NCBI GenBank assembly: GCA_031769625.1
Contig: JAUIMM010000200.1
Coordinates: 51,668,001 to 51,732,000 of the forward strand
Length of the DNA: 64,000 nucleotides
Source of the DNA: Taudactylus pleione
Taxonomy: Eukaryota; Chordata; Amphibia; Anura; Myobatrachidae
Direction of reading: 5' to 3'
Shown here one piece after another: positions 1 through 11,473 of the stretch. Position 1 is the stretch's first letter; every line of letters starts with the position of its first letter. Below the pieces are notes generated by a model. That model searched no databases. It saw only the letters and a list, made by a program, of their open reading frames with translations, and was not told the DNA's origin. Made by a program: the position numbers and the translations under genes.

Positions 1-66
1 TATGGTAAATGTGTAAATATAAATAAAGAATTCTAACTAATGATCCTTGTCTAAAATACACTGTAC

Positions 67-237
67 CGTGGTCTGGAAGGCAAGGTGACCATGGATGAGG
101 AAGGCACTACCAGACGCAACCTCTAGCACCCTGCGCTCCACAAACACCAGCTCCGGGTCCTTCAATAGCAGCTTTCTCTTCTTGATGACCTTCACTGCCA
201 GTCGCTGACCAGTCAGAGAGTCCTCAGCCAGCAGGAC
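67..237 (-). CDS. PKC-like AGC kinase, coding exon 3 (N-lobe)
   Basis: This exon has 171 bases, exactly 57 codons, read from 237 down to 67. The acceptor is TAG at 240-238 and the donor begins GT at 66-65. It encodes the N-lobe of a serine/threonine kinase: RLAVKVIKK holds the ATP-anchoring Lys (about residue 181 of the predicted protein), and VERRVLEVA holds the helix-C Glu (about 199). It ends in FQTT, where protein kinase C has FLTHL.CTFQT. The ERRVL and FQT signatures point to the PKC branch of AGC kinases. The exon joins exon 2 (708-808) in phase 0, giving GQGSFGK followed by VLLAED. The catalytic loop, DFG, activation loop and AGC tail must lie beyond the left edge. In PKC the position after FQT is usually Lys and the segment before it reads HL, so HGHLAFQT is slightly divergent. 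A specific PKC orthologue cannot be assigned. Confidence 0.8.
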
Positions 238-707
238 CTACAGGTGATAGAGGCATACACACACAATCATATTTCTACTTACATTTTATTACCTCTATAC
301 GCATCCATATCTTTAGAGGTTAGCGGTATATTGTATTTCCAGTGTCATTAAAGTAAAAAATAAATGTCATTTTTAGATATTACACATTGACACATTACGT
401 CCATGACGCCGATTGGAGGACCAGGCAGCAGCTCTGCCGGGAGGAGGTCACGCCCGCATGCCGTTACTCAGCAGCAGAGTCTTTGGGGGTAGGAGGGCAG
501 AAGGCTTAGGGGGAAGGGGGGAAGCTCCGTGTGGCTTGAAGGGGGGCCCCCACAAGCCTTAACCTGGCCCTGTCCTACTGCTTTATGGTGATGCTTAATG
601 ACGTACATGGAGTGACAATGATAATATATTCATGATGCCTCCTTTACTACAATGTTTGAGTCACACAGTTGTTACCTGAGTTATGTAACCACAGTCACAT
701 GACTTAC
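238..707 (-). other. intron 2 of the PKC-like gene
   Basis: This is the intron between kinase exons 2 and 3, with a GTAAGT donor at 707-702 and a TAG acceptor at 240-238. A GC-rich stretch at 400-560 carries homopolymer G runs. I recognise no gene or named repeat. Confidence 0.6.
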
Positions 708-808
708 CTTCCCAAAGCTGCCCTGGCCCAGTAGATGGCAGAATGACAGCCTCTTGATGTATGAAGAGACTGTTTCTCCAGGAGCAGCTTCCTGAACACC
801 ACTTCCTC
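708..808 (-). CDS. PKC-like AGC kinase, coding exon 2 (glycine loop)
   Basis: This exon has 101 bases: two bases finishing a split Gly codon, then 33 codons. The acceptor at 810-809 (AG) follows a good pyrimidine tract (cacttttttatccctataag), and the donor is a consensus GTAAGT. It encodes residues 132-165 of the predicted protein: an acidic/Ser-rich linker, then IKRLSFCHLLGQGSFGK, the beta-1 strand and glycine-rich nucleotide-binding loop of a protein kinase. The phase-1 start matches the phase-1 end of exon 1 at 12614, and the phase-0 end matches exon 3. A weaker acceptor (TTCAG at 796-792) would start the exon at 791 in phase 0, which does not fit exon 1, so I prefer 808. Confidence 0.82.
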
Positions 809-883
809 CTTATAGGGATAAAAAAGTGAACAATGTAACATTTACTATTCAGAGTTAGGGATCTATTTATTATCATTAGTTTT

Positions 884-1459
884 ACTAAAATTAAGTGAAA
901 AAGGGTGTTTTCACACCCTTTTCACATTATTTTAGTTTCACCTAAAGTTACTACAGGGCAATTGGAGTAGAATTCGTAAAATTCTACTCCAACCCCTACG
1001 TATCACTTATTTTTAGTAATCAGATCGCATTTCCCATAATTGGAATGGGAAATGCAATCTGTGTGCAAGTTACTAAAAATAAATTGTGAAAAATATACCT
1101 GGGGAGGCCCTGTGATAATAACGCCACCTGGAGGTGGCGTTATCCAGGGTCTCCCCCGGTTACCGGACTCCTGCTCCGCTCTAACATGCAGAGCCCGGAG
1201 TCGGCCCCAGTGATCAGCTGTGTGGTCTAAACAGACCACATGCTGATACACTGCAAAAAAAAAAAAGTCCAAAAAAAAATGTACTTACCTGAGTCCAGGG
1301 ACCGGAGTTCGGGGCTCCGGTGATGTCCTCCCTCCGGTCAGCTGGTCTCCCTTATTGCACTGCGGCCCGGTCATCAGGTGACCGGGTCCCAGTGCAGTAT
1401 GGGATGTCAGCTGACCGGAGTAATATCACACGACAATCTGCATTCACAATGCAGATTGT
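884..1459. repeat. array of nine consecutive hairpins (MITE-like)
   Basis: Nine inverted repeats lie almost end to end: 884-936, 962-992, 1004-1088, 1099-1158 (with an inner perfect hairpin 1118-1143), 1163-1204, 1209-1251, 1302-1320, 1332-1420 (arms of about 42 bases) and 1433-1459 (arms ACAATCTGCAT/ATGCAGATTGT). Spacers are mostly under 50 bases. No coding potential is visible. I infer a non-autonomous DNA element whose body is built from hairpins, but I found no second copy in the window and no clear terminal repeats. Confidence 0.75.
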
Positions 1460-2580
1460 AGTAAATAGAGCTCTTAGAGGCACATGTAAAATGCATGTAC
1501 ATTATTGTATTGTATTACACCATTATGTAACTGTAATGCAGTCAGAATACTGTTGTGTACAGAGAGAGCACATAAACTCAGCCATATAGAGGAAAGTGGG
1601 TCATCAATTGCTACTGTTGGAAAAATGGTCAGGGATGGGCTGTGAAGGGGTATTTGCACCTCAGGCTGGTGTCATATTGCATCACCTTGTGCCGGTCAGT
1701 TGCTTAATATTATTTGTATAATAGCTGACCATCAGTGTATCTGGGATATCCTCAGTGGGCCCTATTGCTTAACCATTTAATTGACTAATATTTTCCAAAA
1801 ATTACCCCAAAATTGTTGATTTTTTTAAATGATCAAATTATGTAAATAATTATTTACACCTAATTTGCTAAAACTTAATTAATAAATATGTAGATTATTA
1901 ATGACATTATATTGAATAAGGGTAATAGTTCTTATTTACATAATTTGATTATTTAATAAATCAATAATTTTTGTAACAATTTAAAAGAAGAGTTTTATAC
2001 AGGTAAAAAAAACTTTTTAGTGATATATAGTGTGTGTATATATATATAAATATATATATATACCATTTTTATAACTGGGCCAGCAGCAGCAGCAGTGAGT
2101 GGGCAATCCTGCGGGGCTGGCCAGGTGAGCAGTGCATGTAAATGGGGAGAGACGAGAATACACAGCATCCCTGAGCCCCTTGAGCTCAGGCTGCAGGAAG
2201 ACTGTTTTAAAACAGGGGACTGAGCTATTAATTTTATTATTATTCTGTGGGCTAGTAATTTAATGTTATTGGATAGAGGACTGGGCTATTTATTAGTGTG
2301 GAGATATTATTTCATGTAATGGGGATGTGGGCTGGGCTATTAATTTATTGGTGTGGTGGGGTAATCATTTAGCAGTGGATGGGAACTGTTCATTTAATGA
2401 TGAGGGATATTAATATAATAGTGGCATCTTGGCAATGTCTATTAATTTAAGGTGGGGATGAGGGTTATTTATTAAATATTGATGTTATTATGGGCTTTAT
2501 AGGATGGAAGGTATATTTATTTATTGGGGATGGCTACATGGGATCAACAGTGGTCATGTTTATTATGTTGATCCCAGAAT
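1460..2580. other. AT-rich intronic sequence, no gene seen
   Basis: The sequence is AT-rich, with a short TA/TG microsatellite at about 2028-2062 and degenerate motifs around GGGCTATTAATTT (2200-2500). There is no coding signal. Confidence 0.5.
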
Positions 2581-4430
2581 GGGAGATGTGAAATGACTGA
2601 GCAGTGAGCGCTGTATACCGTGATCACTCGCACCGCCGGTATTCTGTGCTGACTGCCCCAAGTCCTGACAATGCGCCTGTGCTGCTGCGCAGTGTGTAAC
2701 TTCCCGTATCCCCACACAACTGCATGCCTGAAACTCTCTGTAACCCTGGTTCTCTCTAGAATATGTGTTATTTATTAATGGCAATGTGAAGGCACAATTG
2801 TCCCCTGTGGGCTATATTGCACTTTACACATTATATTGTGTAGGAATAATGTACTATAACTGTGAGGGGGGAGTGCTAGTCCCTTATTTTGCCAGGGGCC
2901 TTCACCATATTAACTGTAGGTGGGGCCAGGGGTATAACTAGGTATTTGAAGACCCCATAGCAAAAGTTTGAGAAGGGCCCTATGTAGCACCCAATAGCAG
3001 TGTAGGACTGGCCCACAGGGGTACAGGGGAAACCCCTGGTGGGCCCCACTGACCAAGGGCCTACCCTCTTCTCTAGTGCTCAGGATGCAGACTGTACACT
3101 TGAATTATTAATTATACATATGTTAAATTATACTGCACAGGACTATGATGTATTTTCTATAATGCATTGCTGTTATTAATCTTGTACATTATCTTGCATG
3201 CATTAGCAGTATTTACTATATAGATTCTTTAAGGGACCCAGACCATGCACTCTTAATGGTTAGCCAAGCCTCTGTGGAGGCTGGCCACAACCCCAAATAT
3301 GGGCCCCTATCACTGCATTCCCCCGGTGGGCCCTTCATGCTCCAGTCCGAGACTGCCCAATGGTAAAAAAATATAACACATATAACTTTGACAAGGTAGA
3401 TCAGCCCCCATCAGCACTGGGCCCTAAAGCAGGTGTACCCCTTGCATCTATTGTAGTTAGTAGGGATTAGCATAAGATGAGTAGTCAAGGCTAAAGCAAC
3501 ATGCAGGGCCGGTACGAGGCATGTTCATCTATTGCAGTCGAACAGGGGCGCCACCCCACTGAGGGCACACTAATGCCAACCTTCCCGATTTTCAGCGGGA
3601 CAGTCCTGTTTTTTGGGCACTGCTCTGCTGTTCTACCCGCGGGCCGAAGTGTCCCGCTGGTGGTAAGGAGGTTGGGCACTCCCACCACCACAGCTGTGCC
3701 GGCCCCATAGAAAAGTAATGGACAATTCAGTGCAGCAAGAGGGCTGGGGGCAGCCCAGCTACTGAAGGAGTGCTGGGCTTGCCCCCAGCCTGACGTTAAA
3801 TGGGATACGTGCCATACAGGCACGTCCCCAATTAGCGTCACTTAGGGGGCATGGTCTACGATAATTAGGCCACACCTCCTTTTTGGGTGCTCACGACTTC
3901 ACCGAGTGCAGGGTGAGGGGCATCGTATTCCCTCTCCACACAGGGCGTGACTCCTCCTCGAGCCAGCCCTGGTAACATGCAATAGTATGTGGAGTTGTAG
4001 CAACTCAAGGGGGAGCATATTACAGTAAACAAACCTAAATACATAAAAAATGCTATAAAGTATTCAGTTATACCCCAAGTATTTCATTAATGTAGAGGTG
4101 AGATTGTATGGTGTGCTCCATTTTGTTGTGGCTAAAGGGTATTGACATTTAAAATACTCCCTGGAACTACAATGAAACATCTTACAATGGAATTGTTTCC
4201 TCTATGAGTAACAAGTAGACATAGCTTATTAGGAGCATCTCCACATAATTGTGGGCTATGCAGGGATTGTGCATATGTGTAAATACACCTGTATATTCAG
4301 GAGGATCTCTTGCACCAGGGAAAGGGCTGACGCAAGTGAGAACTAAAAATAATGACAGCTATGAAGCCAAGTGTACAGATTGTAGCAGTCCAGTCCCAAG
4401 GATGCATACAACTCAGCGTGTGGGTGATAT
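2581..4430. repeat. mixed old repeat fragments
   Basis: Two pieces recur elsewhere in the window: a 'gggcccc' type fragment at about 2930-3360 and a member of the CCCAAC/GGGAC MITE family at about 3565-3960, with the motif GGGACAGTCC also seen at 9436, 18136 and 19857. The rest is unrecognised. No coding region is supported. Confidence 0.45.
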
Positions 4431-4439
4431 CTGTATTTA

Positions 4440-4560
4440 GGGCCTGATCCATTACAGATCACTATTGCGATCGCAGCTGCGATTATGCATGCAGTTCTAC
4501 TGCGAAATATGCTAATGTTTGCAACCACTCAGCCAGCATAGAGACGCCCACTACCGCTTT
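4440..4560. repeat. MITE fragment, GGGCCTGATTCATTACGGATCGC family
   Basis: It begins TTTAGGGCCTGATCCATTAC and contains short palindromes such as GCGATCGCAGCTGCGATT. Related sequence occurs at 7290-7360, 20690-20885, 36605-36734 plus 42326-42700, and 49080-49140. The outer GGGCCTGATTCA motif matches the ends of the poly-hairpin family. Confidence 0.6.
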
Positions 4561-4679
4561 CTCACATCCGTAATACCTCTCAGTCAGAGACGGATTTAGA
4601 CCTCACGGGGCCCTGGGCAAGATACCGATTTGGGGCCCAATATTATAGTAGGTTTTGCTGGAGCAAGATACACAGATCA

Positions 4680-4770
4680 TATTACATACACACATCCATC
4701 CATACATATATATATATACATACATACATACACACACATATAGATACACACATACAGTATATATATTACA
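4680..4770. repeat. CA/TA microsatellite
   Basis: Mixed (CATA)n, (TA)n and (CA)n runs. Confidence 0.75.
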
Positions 4771-4879
4771 CACAGTAATATGATTTGTATATGTTGCTCC
4801 AGGGACACCTACTGTAATATTTGCACAGTTATCACAGTAGGTGTTGCTAGATCACATTATATTATGTATATATTTATAT

Positions 4880-5110
4880 ATACATGGGAGAGGGAGCAAA
4901 GATGGAGACAGGAGGAAAGGGGGGAAAATAGGGTGAGGCGGGAAGAAAGGGGACGAACAGAGGTGGATGGGAGTAAAGGGGGGCCGACAGAGGGAAATAG
5001 GAGGAAATGTGGATAGACAGAGGGGATGGGAGGAAATGGGGGAAGAACATGATGAGAGAAGGAAAAAGGGAATAACAATGGAGAAAACTGAAGTTGGAAG
5101 ATCAGGCAAG
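4880..5110. repeat. purine-rich minisatellite
   Basis: About 230 bases are nearly all A and G on the plus strand. They form degenerate units of roughly 27 bases around GGAGGAAAGGGGG and GACAGAGG. Such purine tracts can form triplex DNA; that is inference. Open reading frames across it are artefacts of low complexity. Confidence 0.65.
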
Positions 5111-5162
5111 AAAATAAATACCTACATAGTGACTTGGCGAATATACAGTATGATAAACGAAA

Positions 5163-5720
5163 TGACTGTATAGGAGTGGAGAGGGTTAAACTTCCTAGGC
5201 TGGGGGCAGACCAGTGTGGGGAATCATGTGATAATTAGGGCCTATGGGTTCTTAGGATTGTAGGTTTTAGCAGGGATATTAGAGTTTGTTGGAGGCGGAG
5301 TCAGCCTCTTTTGTTCCTGTCTTCCCACCCTCCCTCCCTAAATTTTATGTTATGTGCTCTCTTTAATTTGGGTTTGGTGATTTCTTCGTTGGCTATTTTA
5401 GGCGGGAAAGAACGGCAGGTTACCTATTAGCACTGTGAATATTGGTTTACTTTTTGTTTCGCTTACCTTTGTTGACTGTTAAAGTCTGCTGGACCACCCC
5501 GCCGGGGGCAACATCATCACCTTTCAGGGTGGGTAGTCAAGGTAGAAGGCTTGAGCGTATTGTGTTGTGGTTAGAGTGTTTATAGTGTTAGGCTTGGGCT
5601 GTTGTTAGCCGTTCTTTCTTTGCAACTATATTTAAATTAATTTAATTAATTTTAGTAATTAATTCATTATCTGTTAATTAAATAAAATAGCTAACAATTC
5701 TGCCAAATACAAGTCTCTGT
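5163..5720 (+). repeat. possible solo LTR or retroelement 3' end
   Basis: The sequence is moderately complex, with a CT-rich stretch, a possible polyadenylation signal AATAAA at about 5681, and a T-rich downstream element near 5720. This resembles an LTR or LINE/DIRS 3' end, but I found no TG...CA termini or target duplication. Treat it as unclassified. Confidence 0.25.
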
Positions 5721-6540
5721 GTCTTTATTTCAATCGAGTATGTTTTATTGTCAATGATTCACGCACTGATCAATCCTCAGACGATGGGAGGTTTATATAT
5801 ATGTATATGCGTACGCATATAATTAGAATTTTTTTTATCAGTTAAACTTACCCAGAGTGCCATCATTCTGTTTGTTCTGGGTCCTGTTGTCTTCATAAGC
5901 AGAAGACCATTGTACACAGTAATCACCCCATGGATCTCAGAAGGGGGGTGAAATCAGTTAGGGCAGGGGGAGGTTGACACTGGCCAAAGCAGCATAGTGT
6001 AGGGGAGGTTGATTGGTTGGGGCTGCCAGGATTAGTGCATGCTACCAGGGGGAGATTGCTATCATTGTGACTATGGGGGAAAACTACTACTGGCCATAGC
6101 TACTGGGGAGGGTGGTTGGACTGGGCTGCCAGAGGGAGCTGGCTACACTGCGGGATGGAGGTGCCATTACAGCGACTGGGTAAGGTTACTGGCCATAGCT
6201 GCGGGCGGAGGTAGTTTAGACTGTACTGCACTGCAGAGATCAGCACATGCTGCTGGGTGTAGCGGGCTACACTGCGGGGGCCGGGGGGGGGATGATTACA
6301 GCAGCGCAGGTGACATGGGAGGTTGGTTGGAGGAGGCTGATACACAGTGCGGGAAGGAGGCTGGCATTACACTGCAGGGAGAGGGTTTGGAGGAGATGCG
6401 AGATGCTGTGACTGCAGCAGCTCACGCTGCACACATCACGGCTGGGGGTGGAGCTAAATGAGGTGAGGAGCTGGAAAATGAGCAGCGCTGCTGCTACAGT
6501 GCCTGTGTGTCTAGCAGCAACACGGTGCTGCAGGTTCTCT
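5721..6540. other. G-rich degenerate sequence, no gene seen
   Basis: At 5980-6440 there is a loosely repeated G-rich unit (motifs GGGCTGCCAG, ACTGCGGG, GGCCATAGCT) typical of a decayed minisatellite. No coding evidence. Confidence 0.45.
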
Positions 6541-6542
6541 CC

Positions 6543-6636
6543 AGGGCCGGATTTAGGGGGGCCCGATCACGGGCCCCTTGGGACCCAATGGGCCCTAGGC
6601 GGACGCCTAGGTTGCCTAATGGTAAATCCGGCCCTG
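6543..6636. repeat. short MITE with AGGGCCGGATTTA inverted ends
   Basis: The left end AGGGCCGGATTTA and right end TAAATCCGGCCCT are exact inverted repeats, giving a complete element of about 94 bases. Partial relatives lie at 4585-4640, 43590-43680 and 52205-52260. Confidence 0.75.
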
Positions 6637-7590
6637 CTCTCAGTTCTGCGTATAAATCGGTAACAATGAGTAACATCGGCCCCTCACACAGAATTACAGC
6701 AGGTCTGACCTGTCTCAGGAATTGAAACATACAGATCACAGGTGCACAACCCCAAATTACTAATTACATATAAATACATTTTCAATCAAATTTTGCAATC
6801 GATAGAGGTTTTTAGCATAATCATGGCCAAGGTTATGGGCCTTCCCACCATATCCAGGTAACCTCTTTAGTGTAGGTCCCTAACATACTAGGGGTCAAAT
6901 CCAGAGTGCAGGACGCCCCCAAAGTAGCCCAGCTAAGCCGCCCTAGGGCACCACCATAATAGGAAAAGTGAAGTGTAAAAGAAATAGTTAAGAGCAGCCA
7001 CAGCTGCATATATATATATTCAGGGTGTGCAGTCCAGGAATCTTTCCTATATACTGAATCTTTCCTGTCTCAGGAAGTGCAAGTTCCGTTGCATGCAGTG
7101 AGTACTCAGGCTGCATATGTTGTCACAGTAGCTAATGTATGCACATCCATGTAATGGCGTTCAAACGGACAGGCACGCCTGGGTTTCTCCTACCACTCCC
7201 TCGTCACCACCCCCAAACACTGACATCCCATCACTCACTCTGCGATGGCTTTCTATCTGCGTGTGTAAATTCAATGCTAACCTTCGCATGCGCAGTATGC
7301 ACCATTGACCGATATGCGTATGCAGTTGCAATTGCGATCCATGCTGTTTCAGGCCCTTAGTTCTATATATGCAATGCTGGAGCTATTATGGCCAACTCGC
7401 ATTGCACTCTGCATTTAAAACCAGACTCATGATCATTATCCAGCTGCATGCAGTCAGCTGTTATCATGCTTGTAATTAACTAGTTTATTTAAGGTGGTAA
7501 AAGATTATGGTTTTACAGGTGAAGCAAAGTTTGTTGCAGCAAACAGAATGTATTATGCTATTTATTCATATAACCCGGGTTACTGACAGC
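6637..7590. other. no gene; one small MITE remnant
   Basis: The only recognised piece is a GGGCCTGATTCA-family remnant at about 7290-7360, ending in GTTTCAGGCCC. A short TA run lies at 7010. Nothing else is supported. Confidence 0.45.
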
Positions 7591-7599
7591 TTAACTCAG

Positions 7600-7945
7600 A
7601 CCCTCCAACGCATACTTGTCTACTCTCCCGGGACTCTCCCGATAATAGGGTGCTGCTCCTGGCACCTCGTAAGACTAGGCAAGTCCCCCGGAATGGCCTC
7701 CGGCACCTTGCAAACCCACAAAAGTGGGCGGTCCGGGGGTGCGATGATGCGATTCGCGCTGAATCTCCCCCTGCCTTATAATGCCAGTAATATTGGCATT
7801 CTAAAGTGGGGGGTGGGGCCACTATGATGCGATTGCATCGGCATGCCCCCGCTCCGCCTACCTGAACCGCCCCCACCCTCCCTGCTGGATGGACCTGGCA
7901 GCCCACTCCCGAAGCCCCCTGCAGAAAAGTCGGAAAGTATGCTCC
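7600..7945. repeat. MITE of the CCTCCCAAC/GGGAC family
   Basis: It contains the paired motifs CCCGGGACTCTCCCG and repeated GATGCGATTCGC/GATGCGATTGC seen in sibling copies at 18136, 22080 and 25190. It is one of at least eight copies in the window, so it is an abundant family. Confidence 0.6.
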
Positions 7946-8130
7946 AACATGGCCATTCCATTAGGAATAAAATGCTCTGCTCCTGGACTTCCCTCTTAAT
8001 TTATGATTGCAGACACCTGTGCTGAAACACCTATCTCATCAATTACCTAGTTCAGCACAGGTGACTGCAATCATACATTAGGTGGGACCCCAGGAGCAGA
8101 GCATTTTGTATCTAATGGAATGGGTCATGT
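7946..8130. repeat. foldback element with about 80-bp arms
   Basis: The left arm (from AACATGGCCATTCC, including AATGCTCTGCTCCTGG) is matched by the right arm (CCAGGAGCAGAGCATT to GGAATGGGTCATGTT). The loop is about 20 bases. It directly abuts the preceding MITE. Confidence 0.8.
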
Positions 8131-9000
8131 TAACTGTGATTCAAGATATCAGAGGTTTAGTTGTGACAAACCATTTACTGCACTAAATCCTGCCCCATAT
8201 GTAAATAACTGGATAAAACCACATACTCTTCAGCAGTAAACATGTACCTATTGTAGTCAGCTGTAAGGTGCCCATGCAGGAGAGCACAATCTCTTTCTCA
8301 TAGTAATTATGCCTGCTGCCCCTTTAAATTAAGCATCCTATTTCCATAGCCATGTAACAGCACTGGGTGTGGTTATCATTATCTAGTCCCCTATGCCCGA
8401 TATCCCCTAACAATGCATGATAAAAGGGAAATGCTGCATTTTCCATCTAGAAGGAGTAATCACCCCCTCCCCCCGACACATAGTGATTGCATTATGGCTG
8501 GTGGGGCAATTTAAGGCTAGGTGGTGCTAAGCAGCTGCAGAGGTGAGAGGACTGCACATGAATAACAGGGATAAATCACATACCTACAGAATAACCTAAG
8601 GCCATCAGGCTGAGGGGGAGGATATACAGATTGAGGGGACATGACAGCAGAAAACAAGCTACAGAAGGTCACTAAGGGTATATCTTCAGTTGAGCCATGG
8701 GCAGGGCTACAAACAGAAATCTTGGGGCCTGGTACACTGATATCTCTGGGGGGCCCCCTCGACCCCCCTCGCCCACATATATCTCCCCTGCATTTGCCAA
8801 AACATGTGTTACAGCTATACATTGAACAGAGATACCCCCATATATATATTAGCTATACACTGAACAGAGATACCCCCATACATATTACAGAGACAATGAG
8901 CCTTTGTCACCCCTGTATTGCCACATAATGCCAACACCACTACTGCAAGTCATATGTTGCAGAAGTAACCACATTATCATCTATAACTTGCCCAGGACCC
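8131..9000. other. intronic sequence with one dispersed repeat
   Basis: A segment at about 8690-8800 (AGAAATCTTGGGGCC, TGATATCTCTGGGG) is repeated near 19590-19650. The rest is unrecognised. No coding evidence. Confidence 0.45.
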
Positions 9001-9003
9001 CAC

Positions 9004-9004
<1 letters not shown>

Positions 9005-9055
<51 letters not shown>

Positions 9056-9068
9056 TGATATAGGAAAC

Positions 9069-9116
<48 letters not shown>

Positions 9117-9373
9117 GTGACATAGATAGAGAGATAAATATGATATAGGACATAGACAAATAGATGAGACAGATATGAGATAGATAGATGATAGATAGAT
9201 ATGAGATAGAGAGATAGATATGATATAGGAGACAGATAGATAGATAAATAGATAGATAGATGTGACATAGATAGAGAGATAAATGTGATATAGGAGACAT
9301 AGATAAATAGATGAGACAGATATGAGACAGAAAGATAGATATGAGATAGAGAGATAGATAAGATATAGGAGAC

Positions 9374-9417
<44 letters not shown>

Positions 9418-9893
9418 GTGACATAGATAGATAGATGCATACCTCCCAACATTCTAACTTAGCTAGGTGTCTATGGAAAATGGGAAAGAGCCTCGCGACT
9501 TCCCCCATTTTCGTCACTTTGGGGGATGTGCTTGGGGAGAGCGGTTTGTGCTGTCCCCAACTTCCCCCCCACCGCAGGACACTGCGGCGAGTGGGTGGGA
9601 CAGCGGGACAGTCCCAGAAAAACGGGATGTCCTGCATCCAGTTGGGAGGTATGTAGATGTGATATAGATAGATAGATATGAGATAGATCGATAAATATGA
9701 GATAGATCGATCGATAGATACTGTAGATAGATAAATATGAGATAGATAGATAGAGTAGATACTGTAGATAGATAGCTATGAGATAGACAGATATTAGATA
9801 GATAGATATTATATAGATAGATTTGAGATAGATATGTGATAGATAGATAGATATGAGATAGATAGATAGATATGAGATAGATAGATAGATATG

Positions 9894-9954
<61 letters not shown>

Positions 9955-9965
9955 TGAGATAGATA
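9005..9965. repeat. (GATA)n microsatellite arrays
   Basis: There are long perfect GATA runs at 9005-9055, 9069-9116, 9373-9417 and 9895-9952, with variant units (GATATGAGATA, GACATAGATAGA) between. They are interrupted by a MITE at 9438-9654. The long Tyr/Leu/Ser/Ile-repeat reading frames on the minus strand are simple-repeat artefacts. Confidence 0.95.
9438..9654. repeat. MITE inserted in the GATA array
   Basis: It has inverted ends GCATACCTCCCAAC and GTTGGGAGGTATG, with GATA repeats on both sides (AGATAGATGCATACC on the left, TATGTAGATGTGATATAG on the right). It is internally GC-rich with GGGACAGTCCC and belongs to the same family as 19857-20213. Confidence 0.8.
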
Positions 9966-10309
9966 GACCATTTTAAAGCCACCCTCTGCTTATACCCATT
10001 TTTTTATATTATATATATATTTGGCAGTAGCAGCACAGCGTTTTTGTTTTAAATACTATCCCATAATATTCTATATGTAAATCCAATGCAAAACTAATTA
10101 AATTAATTGATTTTGCTTACCGCATCTCACAGTTAGTGTGTGTACCAGTCAGCTGCTGCGCTGCCATTCAGTGACTGTCAGATGCTATGGACTGGTTGGG
10201 ACTGCCAGCCAGGGAGGGTCAGGTGTCATAGATAGGATTCTGTAGTGTGGAGGGACTGGAGTGGTGGTGCTGCAGGGCTGCTTATGGACAGTGCATATGG
10301 ATTAGTTTT

Positions 10310-10800
10310 GCATTGGACACCATTACTGGGGGGAGCTACTACTGGGGACACCATTACTGGGGGGGAGCTACTACTACTGGGGACACCATTACTGGGGGGT
10401 AGCCACTACTACTGGGGACACCATTACTGGGGGAAGCTACTACTACTGGGGACACCATTACTGGGGGGGACTACTACTACTGGGGACACCATTACTGGGG
10501 GGGACTACTACTACTGGGGACACCATTACTGGGGGGAGCTACTACTACTGGGGACACCATTACTGGGGGGGACTACTACTACTGGGGACACCATTACTGG
10601 GGGGAGCTACTACTACTGGGGACACCATTACTGGGGGGGACTACTACTACTGGGGACACCATTACTGGGGGGAGCTACTACTACTGGGGACACAATTACT
10701 GGGGGGGACTACTACTACTGGGGACACCATTACTGGGGGGAGCTACTACTACTGGGGATACCATTACTGGGGGGGGAGCTACTACTGGGGACACCATTAC
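10310..10800. repeat. 34-bp minisatellite
   Basis: About 14 tandem copies of a unit near GGGGACACCATTACTGGGG plus a CTACTACTACT part, 33-36 bases long because the G run varies. The 257-residue reading frame across it is a repeat artefact: unit-length periodicity and no domain. Confidence 0.9.
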
Positions 10801-11210
10801 TGGTGGGGCTACTACTGGGGGTACTGCATTGGGAGGGGGAACCTCTACTGGGGACTACTATTGGGGGGAAACTACTACTGGGGGCACTATATAAGGGGCT
10901 TACTACTAGGGGACCACTACTGGGGGCACTAAATAGGGAGAACCACTACAGGGGGCCCTGTATAGGGGGGATCGCTGCTGGGGGCCTGCATAAGGGGGAC
11001 CACTACTGGGGGCACTGAATAAGGGGAACTAATAAGGGGCTGCATAAGGGGGACCACTACTGGGGGAACTAATGGGGGGCTGCTTAAGGGGGACCACTAC
11101 TGGGGGTACTGTAAAAGGGGCACTACTATGGGCCTGCATAAGAGGGACCACAACTGGGGACATTGTATACTGGGGTACTGTATAAGGGGCACTACTGGGG
11201 TTAAGGTGCA
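10801..11210. repeat. degenerate continuation of the minisatellite
   Basis: The units decay into variants of GGGGGACCACTACTGGGGGC and then single GGGGCACTACTGGGG motifs. Confidence 0.7.
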
Positions 11211-11441
11211 TATGGAAAGGAATGGTCAGAGTGACGATAAAGGGGTGTGTCATGTTCACATGCCCCATTTTTAAGTGACCACGCCCATTTTTCCACCATT
11301 TTTAGCCTTCCTGGTGCTTCTCTGGCTTGAATACATACTGCTTATCTTCTTATCTTCCCAACATGCACCTCCGTCTCCAAATTGGAGTTTCTATAGAGGA
11401 GTGTATAAAGAGGCGCAATATAAAAAAGCTCAGGGATGGGC

Positions 11442-11473
<32 letters not shown>

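Noticed and set aside
8940..9971. Long minus-strand frames rich in Ile/Tyr/Leu/Ser
   Set aside because: They are translations of (GATA)n arrays.
10245..11018. A 257-codon plus-strand frame with Gly/Thr/Tyr repeats
   Set aside because: It is a tandem 34-bp minisatellite read through; G-run length variation shifts units, and no domain or codon signature is present.
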